64,000 nt of DNA from Micavibrio aeruginosavorus ARL-13 (lineage in GTDB: Bacteria; Pseudomonadota; Alphaproteobacteria; Micavibrionales; Micavibrionaceae): contig NC_016026.1 in assembly GCF_000226315.1 (NCBI RefSeq), positions 1,426,001 to 1,490,000 on the forward strand. Reading direction: 5' to 3'. Positions 31,225-39,977 of this stretch are shown here, in pieces. The notes below the pieces were generated by a model. It saw only the letters and a program-made list of their open reading frames with translations. It was not told the DNA's origin and made no database searches. Every line of letters starts with the position of its first letter. Positions within the stretch are counted from its first letter, which is position 1. Made by a program: the position numbers and the translations under genes.

Positions 31225-32325
31225 TTACAAAGACTGATTTAAAACAGACAGAACATCATGATCATCCACACCACCCTGGACAAAAGCCTGCCCGATACCC
31301 CGCGTCAATATAAACTGGATTCCCTGATCATTGGCCTTTTTATCGCCACGCATCCGGTCCAACAAACCTTTTTCATCCAGAGACAGCGGTAAATCCATAT
31401 CGCGCAAGGTCACTGGCAACTCGACAATTTGCAAATGCGCGCGCGTGCGCGTCACTGTATCGTGCGAACAAAGTGACAAACGCGCCGATAATTCCGTAGC
31501 CAGCATCATGCCCACGGCCACCGCTTCACCATGTAAAACACGACCATCATAGCCACAGGCGGATTCAATGGCATGCGCGAATGTGTGACCAAAATTCAAC
31601 AACGCGCGGCGACCGCCCGCACGTTCATGCTCATCCTCGGCGACAATCTCGGCCTTGTGTTTACAGGATGTTTCGACGGCATGGGTAATGGCCTCGGGAT
31701 CACGGGTCAGCACCCGGACCCCATTATGTTCCAGCCACGCAAAAAATTCCGCATCACCCAGAAGGCCGTATTTGACAATCTCGGCATATCCGGCACGCAA
31801 TTCGCGGGCGGGCAGTGTGTCCAGAACATTGGTGTCACAAAACACGGCAACAGGCTGATGAAACGCCCCGACCAGATTTTTGCCCGCACCCATATTGATA
31901 CCGGTTTTGCCACCAACCGAGCTGTCCACCTGCGCCAGCAGGGTCGTTGGCACCTGAACAAAAGAAATGCCCCGCATAATGGTGGCTGCACAAAACCCGC
32001 CCAGATCACCCACGACACCGCCGCCAACCGCAATCAACACCGATCCACGATTCACGCCGTTATCCAGCAACCAATCCTGCACCCGTTCAAACCATGCAAT
32101 GGATTTTGTGGCTTCACCCGGTGGCAAGGTCATCGTAATGCCACCACAGGCCCCGGCAACCTGCAGGGCATAGGCCTCGGCATTTTCGTCCGTCAAAACA
32201 AAAAAACGTTTTGACTCTGCAATCGATGGCGGTAATGCATCCATGATCGTATTCAAAACACCCTGCCCGACATGGATGTCATAGGCACGATCCCCCAACG
32301 GCACATGAACCACACGGTTATTCAT
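31225..32325 (-). CDS. aroB: 3-dehydroquinate synthase
   Basis: AroB converts DAHP to 3-dehydroquinate, using NAD+ and a divalent metal, in the shikimate pathway. The 366-residue protein shows the NAD-binding VGGGVVGDLGGFCAATIMRG, the QVPTTLLAQVDSSVGGKTGI motif, and metal-binding residues including the His of LNFGHTFAHAIE and of LHGEAVAVGM. Its ATG overlaps the aroK stop (TAATG), so the two are translationally coupled. Confidence 0.98.
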   Translation of the reverse strand: MNNRVVHVPLGDRAYDIHVGQGVLNTIMDALPPSIAESKRFFVLTDENAEAYALQVAGACGGITMTLPPGEATKSIAWFERVQDWLLDNGVNRGSVLIAVGGGVVGDLGGFCAATIMRGISFVQVPTTLLAQVDSSVGGKTGINMGAGKNLVGAFHQPVAVFCDTNVLDTLPARELRAGYAEIVKYGLLGDAEFFAWLEHNGVRVLTRDPEAITHAVETSCKHKAEIVAEDEHERAGGRRALLNFGHTFAHAIESACGYDGRVLHGEAVAVGMMLATELSARLSLCSHDTVTRTRAHLQIVELPVTLRDMDLPLSLDEKGLLDRMRGDKKANDQGIQFILTRGIGQAFVQGGVDDHDVLSVLNQSL

Positions 32326-32930
32326 TACATATCCCCCAACAGATCCTGCAGCCCGCGCAGGGCCTGCATCATAATGGCATCGTCATCACCGGACCCGGTA
32401 TCCACCTGTATCATCGCCCGGGCATAAACAGGGTCGCGGATCACGGATAAGTCACGCAAAACCTGTTCCGGGTCCTTACCAGCCAGCAACGGGCGCGGAC
32501 GGCCATTGCGTGTTCGTTCGGCCAGAATGGCCAGATCCGCCCGCACCCAGATGGAGATGGATTGCGCCCAGATCAGATCCGCCGTTTCAGGGCGCATAAC
32601 CGCCCCGCCCCCGGTGGAAATCACCTGTTCCCCGTTATCCAGCAGACGGCGGATCACCCGGGCTTCGCCGTCGCGGAACGCCGGTTCACCCAATGTTGCA
32701 AATATTTCCGGAATGCGCATACCGGCAGCCCGTTCAACCTCGTCATCGGAATCAACGAAGGGCAGGCCCAAAACTTGCCCCAAGCGACGGCCCAGGCGAG
32801 ATTTGCCGGCCCCCATGGGCCCCACCAGTACGATGGGGCGGTTAATCCGCCCCCGTACCAATCCGATCAGGGCCTCGGGGCCCATCCTGTCCTGTGGGAT
32901 AGTATTCATCCCATTCTTATGCCACGGCAT
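32325..32930 (-). CDS. aroK: Shikimate kinase
   Basis: AroK phosphorylates shikimate at the 3-hydroxyl. The 201-residue P-loop kinase has Walker A GPMGAGKSRLG, the shikimate-binding DSDDEVERAAG and FRDGEARVI segments, the STGGGAV loop and the LID arginine region ERTRNGRPRPLL. A second ATG seven codons in (MNTIPQD) is an alternative start. It is the first gene of aroK-aroB-corC. Confidence 0.96.
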   Translation of the reverse strand: MPWHKNGMNTIPQDRMGPEALIGLVRGRINRPIVLVGPMGAGKSRLGRRLGQVLGLPFVDSDDEVERAAGMRIPEIFATLGEPAFRDGEARVIRRLLDNGEQVISTGGGAVMRPETADLIWAQSISIWVRADLAILAERTRNGRPRPLLAGKDPEQVLRDLSVIRDPVYARAMIQVDTGSGDDDAIMMQALRGLQDLLGDM

Positions 32931-32960
32931 GAATAAAATGAAAATATGGCCCCCACCCTG

Positions 32961-32988
32961 TTGAATTCAGGCCCCCCTTTGCTACATT
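32961..32988 (+). promoter_or_regulatory. Probable promoter of the 43-residue gene
   Basis: TTGAAT at 32961-32966 is spaced 16 bases from TACATT at 32983-32988. It sits about 50 bases upstream of the ATG at 33040 in the divergent gap after aroK. Confidence 0.5.
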
Positions 32989-33039
32989 GCCCGTATTATG
33001 TCGATTCGGGAATAATCCCGCCCAATAAGGAGTTTGACC

Positions 33040-33171
33040 ATGCTGAAATGGATTTCACTGGCCGTTTTACTGATGATCATCGGCGGTTTCGGGTTTGTTG
33101 CGTTTACGGACGTCAACGTGCCGCAGACCGAAGTCAGCAAGACCGTTCCAAACGACCGTTTTTACAACTGA
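33040..33171 (+). CDS. Very small single-TM or exported peptide, 43 residues
   Basis: This ORF is too short for routine calling but well supported. It has an AAGGAG ribosome binding site eight bases before the ATG, a plausible promoter upstream, and a hydrophobic segment at residues 3-24 (WISLAVLLMIIGGFGFVAFT). The polar C-terminus is short (VPQTEVSKTVPNDRFYN). It ends 24 bases before the large secreted-protein gene, so the two are probably co-transcribed. I recognise no family. It could be a membrane peptide or a cleaved leader. Confidence 0.6.
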   Translation: MLKWISLAVLLMIIGGFGFVAFTDVNVPQTEVSKTVPNDRFYN

Positions 33172-33195
33172 TCCAGTATTGGGGCCTCGCGTATC

Positions 33196-35016
33196 ATGAT
33201 CATCTCGCGGACATTCAAAATTTTCATGCTGGGCGTTGCGGCCATGACCGTCATGGCAACACCCGTTTTCGCGAATGACCGCATGGCCGGAACACAGGGC
33301 GGCGCAAACCGCCCTGCTCCGGTGAAAACGGAAAAACCGGACACCGAAGCCCCAAAGAAACAAGATCAGGCCCAAACGGTCAAGTTCACGCCACCACCCA
33401 CATCGTTGCCCAAATTCAGCTACAAGGTGCTGGAAAGCTACGGCACGCTCAGCGACCCGCTGGGCACCACGCTGGGCGTTGATATGTGGGCGGGATCATC
33501 ACGATCCACCATCGTAAAAGAAATTCCCAACCTGCCCACCGGTCACACCGTGGCAACGATGCAGGACATGACGCTGCGCCTGCTTTTGACCCAGGCCGAC
33601 AGCACTTTTATTCGCGCCGATGTCGCCCCGGAAAAGGGCAACGACCTGATGACACTGCGCCTGCAAAAGCTGCTGGATATTGGCGCTTATAAATCCGCGA
33701 TGGATTTGTATACGCAAATTGCGGGTGAGCCTTATCACGAAAAACTGGCCCGCGCCGGCATTACCGCCATGCTGTATAACGGCGAAACCGGATTGGCCTG
33801 CCTTGAATTTCGCGCTGTGCAAAAACGCATGATGGACAACCCCGCCGACATGTCCGCCGATGACATGGCGTGGTGGACCGCCATGGCCCCGATCTGTGGC
33901 GCCATCCAGGCCCGCATGATCAACCCAAAGGCCGACGACTTCAAAATTGACGAAACCGCATTGGGCGAAAGCAAAATTCTGACTCAACTGCTATCACGGA
34001 AAGATTTCAAACTCGGTATCGGCGATGTCGAAGATTTTGCCGCGCTGAATGGTTTGGAACGATCCGTTTTGGCGGGCTTGCGCCGTTATGATTACAGCCG
34101 CCTGAAACTGCGCGATGTCGCGACCGTGGATGGGGCCGTGCTGATGATCATGGTCGAAGATCCGACCATGCCCGCCCGCCTGCGCGCACCGTTAATGGCC
34201 GAGGCTCTGCGCCGTGGCCTGGTCCACACCGACCGACTGGCGGCCTTATATGACGACGCCGCAATTGATGCGGGCCCGCTGGGCAGCGTGGCGCAATCAT
34301 GGCGCTCCATTAAAGGGGCACCGAAAGCCACCATCGACGCCACATTGCCCGGATTGATGAATTTTGACGCCCGCACGCCTGCCGCCGCCTACTATCCTTT
34401 TGCCGAATCCTTAAGCAAAGCCAGCCCGGAGGGCTTCTCTGGCCGGGCTTTGGACAACGGCCTGCGGGTCATGATGCTGGCCGGGGTGGCCCCGCCGGAA
34501 CGCTGGGTCAAGGCCTGGAATGCCCGCGAATCAGTGTCCGAATCACGCCCTTCCGAATCATATGAATTGGGGGCCGCCATGGCCGTTTTGGGAAATAATT
34601 CACGCCTTTTGGATATTTTTAATAGTGACGCCGCCAAGGCCCGTTTCGCCACCCCGGAAAGCCAAAAAGACAAGGAAATCCTTGCTGTTTTTAGTGGACT
34701 TGGGCTGGAAAATGCATTACATAATGCCGACAAGTCCGGCGCTTATGAAAAATTGTTTGACTTGACAGCCCCTAACGATTATGTAATGCCGTTAGGTGGC
34801 TTGTTAGAACAGCTCGGCAGAGCCGCCGAAGATCAGCGGCTTGGTGAGACGGTACTGCTAGCCTCTGTGATCCTGAACGATATGGCCCGGGCCCCGGACA
34901 AGGTCCACCCCGGCGTTATCCGCGAGGTTCTCAGAAGTTTAGTAACAGTGGGGTTCAAAAAAGAAGCACATGATCTGGCTCTTGCAGTCATTCTGGGCTT
35001 AGACGAATTAAAATAG
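33196..35016 (+). CDS. Large exported protein of unknown function
   Basis: A 606-residue protein with a signal peptide (residues 1-26, ending TPVFAND). A Lys/Pro/Gln-rich linker (about 35-65) precedes a long helical domain of repeated ARM/TPR-like hairpins, rich in Ala, Leu and Met. Similar long exported proteins lie upstream of xerD in some alphaproteobacteria, but I know no function. The last 150 codons are less G+C-rich than the rest: 25 of 60 bases at 34741-34800, against 35 of 60 at 33601-33660. It ends 13 bases before xerD. Confidence 0.8.
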   Translation: MIISRTFKIFMLGVAAMTVMATPVFANDRMAGTQGGANRPAPVKTEKPDTEAPKKQDQAQTVKFTPPPTSLPKFSYKVLESYGTLSDPLGTTLGVDMWAGSSRSTIVKEIPNLPTGHTVATMQDMTLRLLLTQADSTFIRADVAPEKGNDLMTLRLQKLLDIGAYKSAMDLYTQIAGEPYHEKLARAGITAMLYNGETGLACLEFRAVQKRMMDNPADMSADDMAWWTAMAPICGAIQARMINPKADDFKIDETALGESKILTQLLSRKDFKLGIGDVEDFAALNGLERSVLAGLRRYDYSRLKLRDVATVDGAVLMIMVEDPTMPARLRAPLMAEALRRGLVHTDRLAALYDDAAIDAGPLGSVAQSWRSIKGAPKATIDATLPGLMNFDARTPAAAYYPFAESLSKASPEGFSGRALDNGLRVMMLAGVAPPERWVKAWNARESVSESRPSESYELGAAMAVLGNNSRLLDIFNSDAAKARFATPESQKDKEILAVFSGLGLENALHNADKSGAYEKLFDLTAPNDYVMPLGGLLEQLGRAAEDQRLGETVLLASVILNDMARAPDKVHPGVIREVLRSLVTVGFKKEAHDLALAVILGLDELK

Positions 35017-35029
35017 GAGATATATTAAA

Positions 35030-36022
35030 ATGGCTCGTCCTGGTCGTCCGGCAATGCCGAAACCGAAACTTCACCCGCTCGTGGATTCGTTCCTCGATAT
35101 GCTCACGACTGAGCGCGGGGCTGCAATGAACACACGCCAGGCCTACTGGCGCGATCTGGCTGATTTCAGCCTGTATCTGCGCGACAAAGCCAGCAAAGAG
35201 ATCGTCGATGCCAGCAACGACGAAATCAAATCCTATTTGAAAGACCTCGGTGACAAGATGCACGTGAAGGGCCAGAACACGGCTCAGATCGCAACCCGTA
35301 CGGTTGCCCGCCGTCTGTCCGCCCTGCGCCAGTTCTACCGCTATCTGGTATCGGAAAACATCCGCAAGGATGACCCGACGTCAGCGATCGAAAGCCCGAA
35401 ACAAGGCCGCACCCTGCCGAAGACTCTGTCTGAGTCCGAAGTCAGCAACCTGATCAAAGCTGCTGCCATTGGCGGCGGTGCTGACAGCCTGCGTCTGGTT
35501 TGCCTGCTGGAAATGCTGTATGCCACCGGCCTGCGCGTTTCTGAACTGGTTGGCCTGCCGCTGTCCTCGATCAACGATGATCGTCAGTTCCTGATGGTTG
35601 AAGGCAAAGGTGGCCGTGAGCGCATGGTCCCGCTGTCTGAACCGGCTCAAAAATCTCTGGAAAAATATCTGGATGTCCGTCAGCAATTCGTTGCGTCCGA
35701 CGACAAAGGCACCCAGGGCCAGTGGCTGTTCCCGTCCCGTACGTCGGAAAGCGGTCACCTGACCCGTCAGCGCTTCGCGCAACTGCTGAAAGACTTGGCT
35801 GATACAGCCGGTATTGATGCAGACCGCGTCAGCCCGCACATCCTGCGCCACGCTTTCGCAACGCACCTGTTGAACAACGGTGCCGACCTGCGCGCGGTAC
35901 AGAAAATGCTGGGCCACGCCGACATCGCAACAACCCAGATCTACACGCACATCGTGGGCGAAAAGGCCAAGAAAACGGTCGAAGAAAAGCACCCGCTGGG
36001 CCAAAAGGTTGTTGGCGCCTAA
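35030..36022 (+). CDS. xerD: Tyrosine recombinase XerD
   Basis: XerD with XerC resolves chromosome dimers at dif under FtsK control. The 330-residue protein has the SAM-like N-terminal core-binding domain (about 12-110) and the catalytic domain. The catalytic set is complete: Arg169 (GLRVSEL), Lys193 (EGKGGRER), His270 and Arg273 (PHILRHAFATHLL), His296 (GHADI) and nucleophile Tyr305 (IYTHI). Near accA and aroKB this is the housekeeping enzyme, not a mobile-element integrase. The ribosome binding site GGAGAT precedes the ATG. Confidence 0.95.
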   Translation: MARPGRPAMPKPKLHPLVDSFLDMLTTERGAAMNTRQAYWRDLADFSLYLRDKASKEIVDASNDEIKSYLKDLGDKMHVKGQNTAQIATRTVARRLSALRQFYRYLVSENIRKDDPTSAIESPKQGRTLPKTLSESEVSNLIKAAAIGGGADSLRLVCLLEMLYATGLRVSELVGLPLSSINDDRQFLMVEGKGGRERMVPLSEPAQKSLEKYLDVRQQFVASDDKGTQGQWLFPSRTSESGHLTRQRFAQLLKDLADTAGIDADRVSPHILRHAFATHLLNNGADLRAVQKMLGHADIATTQIYTHIVGEKAKKTVEEKHPLGQKVVGA

Positions 36023-36082
36023 TTTGATCCGGGCCGGAGTTTTATACTCTCCTTTGGTATCAATAGGTTAAGCAAGAATATG

Positions 36083-36116
36083 GAACAGGCTGACAATTGA
36101 ATTTGTCAGCCTGTTC
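36083..36116. terminator. Perfect 14-bp inverted repeat between xerD and accA
   Basis: GAACAGGCTGACAA at 36083-36096 and its exact complement at 36103-36116 flank a six-base loop (TTGAAT). The hairpin lies 60 bases after the xerD stop. No T-run follows on either strand, so it may be a stabilising or weak terminator hairpin. The loop TTGAAT plus TATCAC at 36120-36125 (17-base spacing) could serve as the accA promoter. Confidence 0.6.
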
Positions 36117-36159
36117 TGCTATCACAATGGACCTTCTAACCTGTATGTAAGGAAGACCT

Positions 36160-37104
36160 ATGAGCAGACTTGATTTCGAGAAGCCGGTTCTGGAACTGGA
36201 GGCAAAAATTGCGGAGCTGCGCAACACCAGCAGCAGCACATCCGTCAATGTCGCCGAAGAAATCAAACGCATGCAGGACAAGTCCGCGCGTTTGCTGCAA
36301 CAAACCTATGGCAAGCTGACCCCCGTGCAAAAGGTGCAGGTCGCCCGTCATCAGGACCGCCCGCACTTCCTTGATTACGTTGACTCCATGATCGACGATT
36401 TCACACCGCTGGCCGGTGATCGCCGCTTTGCCGAAGACCAAGCCTTGATCGGTGGCCTGGGCCGTTTCCGTGGCCGCTCCGTCGTGATCATGGGCCAGGA
36501 AAAGGGCAACACGACCGAAGCCCGCATCCGTCACAATTTCGGCATGGCCCGCCCCGAAGGCTACCGCAAGGCGCAGCGCCTGATGGAAATGGCCGACCAA
36601 TTCCAATTGCCGATCATCACGCTGGTTGATACCGCCGGTGCGTATCCGGGCGTGGGCGCAGAAGAACGCGGCCAGGCCGAAGCGATTGCAAAATCCATTG
36701 AAACCTGCCTGCGCGTACGCACGCCGATCATATCGGTTGTGATTGGCGAAGGTGGATCGGGTGGTGCGATTGCCATTGCGACCGCGGACAAGGTCTACAT
36801 GCTGGAACATTCCATCTATTCCGTTATTTCACCGGAAGGATGCGCGTCCATTCTGTGGCGCAGTGCCGAACACGCACAGGACGCCGCAACCGCCCTGAAA
36901 CTGACGGCGGAAGACATGCTGGGCCTGAAACTGATCGATGGCATTATCGGCGAACCTGTTGGCGGCGCACACCGTCACAAGGATGAGACGATTGAAAGCG
37001 TCGCCAGCCAGATCGACAAAGCCCTGAACACCATGACCCCATGGGATGGTGACAAGCTGATCAAATCCCGCCGCGCCAAATATCTGGCGATGGGCCGGGC
37101 ATAA
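36160..37104 (+). CDS. accA: Acetyl-CoA carboxylase carboxyltransferase subunit alpha
   Basis: AccA with AccD transfers carboxyl from biotin carrier protein to acetyl-CoA, making malonyl-CoA for fatty acid synthesis. The 314-residue length is normal. Family motifs are FEKPVLELEAKIAEL at the N-terminus, GRSVVIMGQEKG, TLVDTAGAYPGVGAEERGQA and IGEGGSGGAIAIATADKV. An AAGGA ribosome binding site precedes the ATG. Its stop overlaps the next start (TAATG). Confidence 0.98.
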   Translation: MSRLDFEKPVLELEAKIAELRNTSSSTSVNVAEEIKRMQDKSARLLQQTYGKLTPVQKVQVARHQDRPHFLDYVDSMIDDFTPLAGDRRFAEDQALIGGLGRFRGRSVVIMGQEKGNTTEARIRHNFGMARPEGYRKAQRLMEMADQFQLPIITLVDTAGAYPGVGAEERGQAEAIAKSIETCLRVRTPIISVVIGEGGSGGAIAIATADKVYMLEHSIYSVISPEGCASILWRSAEHAQDAATALKLTAEDMLGLKLIDGIIGEPVGGAHRHKDETIESVASQIDKALNTMTPWDGDKLIKSRRAKYLAMGRA

Positions 37105-37556
37105 TGACCTTGGGCACAATGACACCGGACGATATCAAAAAGACCGTTCAGGACACGTTCGAACAATACGGAACGATGGGACTGGATGCGTTTAAAAATC
37201 GCTTCCCGGCCAAAGCCGTGCCGGGTATCAGCCATCTGTGCGTTGAGTTCACGGATGAGGAGACCTACGCCGCTTGCGCCGCGCAGGCGCAGGAATGGGG
37301 TACGATCTCCGTTCGCCCGTATCAGGGTCGCGACATTACGTGGTGCCGCCTGAACCAGCCCTTCACCCATGGTGATCTAACCCTGTATTGGCTGGAATTG
37401 TTGCAACCATCGAACGACCCAGCGAAAGCAAACGGCGTCACCGCCCTCGTCTACGCCGCCGATACGATGGAACGTATTGAAAAGATTCAAGGCCCCCATC
37501 AAAGCGGTATCAAATTCCGCTACCAAAAATTCAGTGCCGATACACTGGCCCGATAA
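37104..37556 (+). CDS. Hypothetical protein, possibly YecM/VOC-like
   Basis: A 150-residue soluble protein translationally coupled to accA. The pattern PGISHLCVEF, then a helix, then YWLELLQPSND resembles one module of the vicinal-oxygen-chelate fold as in YecM (where DHISLRC begins the first strand). This is a weak, untested impression. A good intrinsic terminator follows the gene. Confidence 0.62.
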   Translation: MTLGTMTPDDIKKTVQDTFEQYGTMGLDAFKNRFPAKAVPGISHLCVEFTDEETYAACAAQAQEWGTISVRPYQGRDITWCRLNQPFTHGDLTLYWLELLQPSNDPAKANGVTALVYAADTMERIEKIQGPHQSGIKFRYQKFSADTLAR

Positions 37557-37568
37557 AAGAAGATAAAC

Positions 37569-37597
37569 AAAAACCGGATCAAACGATCCGGTTTTTT
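37569..37597 (+). terminator. Rho-independent terminator after the accA operon
   Basis: AAAAACCGGATC and GATCCGGTTTTT form a 12-bp stem around AAAC, with the T-run continuing the right arm. It lies 13 bases after the stop at 37556. Confidence 0.88.
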
Positions 37598-37615
37598 AAT
37601 GCCCGCACGGCACAC

Positions 37616-39139
37616 TTAAAAGGCCGGGGCTACATGGTGCCACCCGGTGCCATTGCAATATTGCACCTTGTTGTGCGTGGTGTTGAAGATGATATCCCCT
37701 TCGACCCCCGCCGGATTTGCACACCCGGCCCCGGTCGACCCCAATGTCGGCCCCACCGCATGCCACACGGCCCCATCGCAATATTGCAGAACATGATGGG
37801 TCGCATTGTAAATAATATCCCCGGCCACACCGTCCGGCGCTGTACACGGGCCGGAACCGCCAGAGCCATGTGAAACAACGCCATACGATCCCCATGTGGC
37901 ACCGCCGAGTGTCGGAGAATTTCGTTGTGTTGCATCCCCCAACCCCAAGGAATAGGTATAGTTCCATCCCCAGCAATATCTGGCATTCCCCCGCATACCG
38001 CAGGAGTTAGAACCGCCTGTTTCAACATAAGCCCAATCCGTATCTGTTCCCACTTGTGCGGGCGTCGTCTGGGTCCCCGATGTCGTACCAAGGCCCGTGC
38101 CGCCATAACTGTTCACGCCCCAGCAATACATTGCTCCGCTTCGAATACCGCACGTATGATCGCCGCCGACGATAACAGTTTGCCAGTCAGTCGCTGTTCC
38201 CACTTGAGCCGGCGTTGTCTGATTCCCGGACGTTGTGCCCAATCCGGTTGCACCAGACCCATTCCATCCCCAGCAATAAAGCGCGCCATTACGAATGGCA
38301 CAGGTCTGCGCCGATCCCGCAGACAGATAGGACCAATCCGTCGCCGTGCCAACCTGCGCCGGGGTTGTCTGGCTCCCTGTTAATGTGCCAAGCCCCGTCG
38401 CACCATCCGTATTATTCCCCCAGCAATACAGGGCTCCGGCCCTTAACCCGCAAACATGGTAAGCCCCGGACGATACGAAATCCCAATTTGTGGCCGATCC
38501 AACCTGGGTCGGTGTTGTTGTGTTCCCGGATGTTGTGCCCAGCCCGGTTCCCCCATATCCATTCCACCCCCAGCAATACAGGGCCCCTCCTCGTATCCCG
38601 CAAGCTTGCCCTAAACTCACATCCAGCACAGACCAATTTGTGGCCGTCCCAACCTGGGTCGGTGTTGTTGTGTTCCCGGATGTTGTGCCCAGCCCGGTAA
38701 TGCCATTTCCATTGCTGCCCCAGCAATAGGCCGCACCACCGCGTACGCCACACGCGACACCGCTGACAACGCTCGACCCGATGCTGACCGAGCTCCAATC
38801 CGTATCTGTACCAATTTGTGTTGGTGTTGTTGTGTTCCCGGATGTTGTGCCTAACCCGGTCACTCCGGTAACGTTGGATCCCCAGCAAAACAACGTTCCA
38901 TCATTTTTCACCGCACAACTGCTGATACCCCCAACGCCAAAGGTCTGGATATTGTTTGAAGATTGGTTTTCTTTCCAAAAATTTCGCCAAGTCGCCCCAT
39001 CACAATAGGATGGACGTTTCGCCGTTTCGTTCCAGATGAGATCACCCGCCACACCCGCAGGGCTGGCGCAGGCCGCGTAGGCCGGGGCCGAAGGAGCAAA
39101 GAAGAGTAAAAACAGAAAACACAGAATAAATAAACGCAC
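37616..39139 (-). CDS. Exported RCC1-repeat beta-propeller protein with Cys modules
   Basis: A 507-residue protein with a signal peptide (MRLFILCFLFLLFFAPSAPA, cleaved near AYA). Seven RCC1-like repeats of about 50 residues follow at roughly 60-425. Each has a Cys pair in C(G/A)(I/V/L/M)Rx(G/N)AxYCWG and a TTPxQVGTxTDW ending. Seven repeats would close one propeller. A short module of the form CxxPxGxxGDxx(W/Y/F)N...YC(D/N)Gxx W occurs once before the propeller and twice after it. The repeats are also visible at DNA level with a period near 150 bases. The role is unknown; secretion and disulfide-like pairing suggest a surface or extracellular binding protein. Confidence 0.88.
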   Translation of the reverse strand: MRLFILCFLFLLFFAPSAPAYAACASPAGVAGDLIWNETAKRPSYCDGATWRNFWKENQSSNNIQTFGVGGISSCAVKNDGTLFCWGSNVTGVTGLGTTSGNTTTPTQIGTDTDWSSVSIGSSVVSGVACGVRGGAAYCWGSNGNGITGLGTTSGNTTTPTQVGTATNWSVLDVSLGQACGIRGGALYCWGWNGYGGTGLGTTSGNTTTPTQVGSATNWDFVSSGAYHVCGLRAGALYCWGNNTDGATGLGTLTGSQTTPAQVGTATDWSYLSAGSAQTCAIRNGALYCWGWNGSGATGLGTTSGNQTTPAQVGTATDWQTVIVGGDHTCGIRSGAMYCWGVNSYGGTGLGTTSGTQTTPAQVGTDTDWAYVETGGSNSCGMRGNARYCWGWNYTYSLGLGDATQRNSPTLGGATWGSYGVVSHGSGGSGPCTAPDGVAGDIIYNATHHVLQYCDGAVWHAVGPTLGSTGAGCANPAGVEGDIIFNTTHNKVQYCNGTGWHHVAPAF

Positions 39140-39179
39140 GCAGAACCCCGGTTTTTCGCGACCGTTTTTGAATCAATAG

Positions 39180-39206
39180 AGGGACCGAAGCCAAAGGGTG
39201 GTCCCT
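39180..39206. repeat. Small inverted repeat upstream of the RCC1-protein gene
   Basis: AGGGACC at 39180-39186 pairs with GGTCCCT at 39200-39206. It lies 40-70 bases upstream of the minus-strand start at 39139 and may be an operator or leader hairpin. Otherwise the gap 39140-39377 holds only the terminator listed next. Confidence 0.4.
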
Positions 39207-39287
39207 GTTCAACCAATATCTGACTGAATTAGGTTAAAAAACTGCCCAATCAAGTCGCCCGCCCCGCAGCCTTATAGACCAAAGTAT

Positions 39288-39321
39288 AGAAAAGCCGGGG
39301 GCGGTGATGACGCCCCCGGCT
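39288..39321 (-). terminator. Rho-independent terminator of the ribbon-helix-helix gene
   Basis: AGCCGGGGGCG and CGCCCCCGGCT form an 11-bp stem around a seven-base loop. On the minus strand it is followed by TTTTCT and lies about 57 bases after the stop at 39378. Confidence 0.85.
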
Positions 39322-39377
39322 TGGTCTGTGTGTGGAAAAGGAGTTTTGTTTTTATAAATGCCTGCTTAAAAAACGAC

Positions 39378-39872
39378 TTACAGGCCCTGCATGGAATGGA
39401 AAGATGGCGTTTGAGCCGGCTTGATGGACGACATGTGCGACGCGCCGCCATTCACACCGTTGCGACCACGTTTGCGCATATGCAACGCGTCCGGCGTGGC
39501 CTGAGCCCGGGTCATCATTGTATTGAAATCGCCATGACCAGCGCGCACATGCCCCTGCTCCGTCGTTGCCGCACGGTAATACAGCATCAGGAACACACGG
39601 ATCGCCGCCGTCAGCGATGTATTCGGGTTCTTGCGCAGCTGGATCAATGAACACACATCATGGATACGGCAACGCTCGCGCTTCGCGATATCACGCAAAG
39701 CCCCCCACATTTCCGGTTCCAGACGCACGGATGTGCGACGGCCCAGAACGGTGATGTTGCGGCTGACCAGCGTGCTGCGCCCCGCTTCACGGGCGTCATC
39801 CAGCCCGTCCATAGCATCCATCAGTTTTGAATCAGAAAAAGAAACCGCCCCTGCGGCAATATGGTTGGTCAT
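39378..39872 (-). CDS. Ribbon-helix-helix domain protein (RHH_4-like)
   Basis: A 164-residue probable DNA-binding protein. Residues about 34-105 match the alphaproteobacterial RHH_4 pattern: a beta strand RNITVLGRRTSVRLEPEMW followed by helices with CRIHDVCSLI and TSLTAAIRVFLMLYYR. The flanking N-terminal 33 and C-terminal 60 residues look disordered. Family members regulate transcription or associate with replication regions; no target is apparent. It has its own terminator. Confidence 0.82.
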   Translation of the reverse strand: MTNHIAAGAVSFSDSKLMDAMDGLDDAREAGRSTLVSRNITVLGRRTSVRLEPEMWGALRDIAKRERCRIHDVCSLIQLRKNPNTSLTAAIRVFLMLYYRAATTEQGHVRAGHGDFNTMMTRAQATPDALHMRKRGRNGVNGGASHMSSIKPAQTPSFHSMQGL

Positions 39873-39977
39873 AAAATGTCCCCCTGGATCGATAGATCAC
39901 ACTTTTTAAAATGCACTTCACAACCCGCACTAACGTACGGACGAAACCAATTTTAAGGGGTAAAAATTAAAATGCAA

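Noticed and set aside
35030-36022. Tyrosine recombinase as evidence of an integrated element
   Set aside because: It is XerD by length, motifs and neighbourhood. No attachment-site repeats, tRNA or phage genes are nearby.
38113-38900. Regular DNA repeats with a period near 150 bases, checked as a CRISPR or tandem array
   Set aside because: They are the codons of RCC1 blades in one continuous ORF. There are no short identical repeats with unique spacers.
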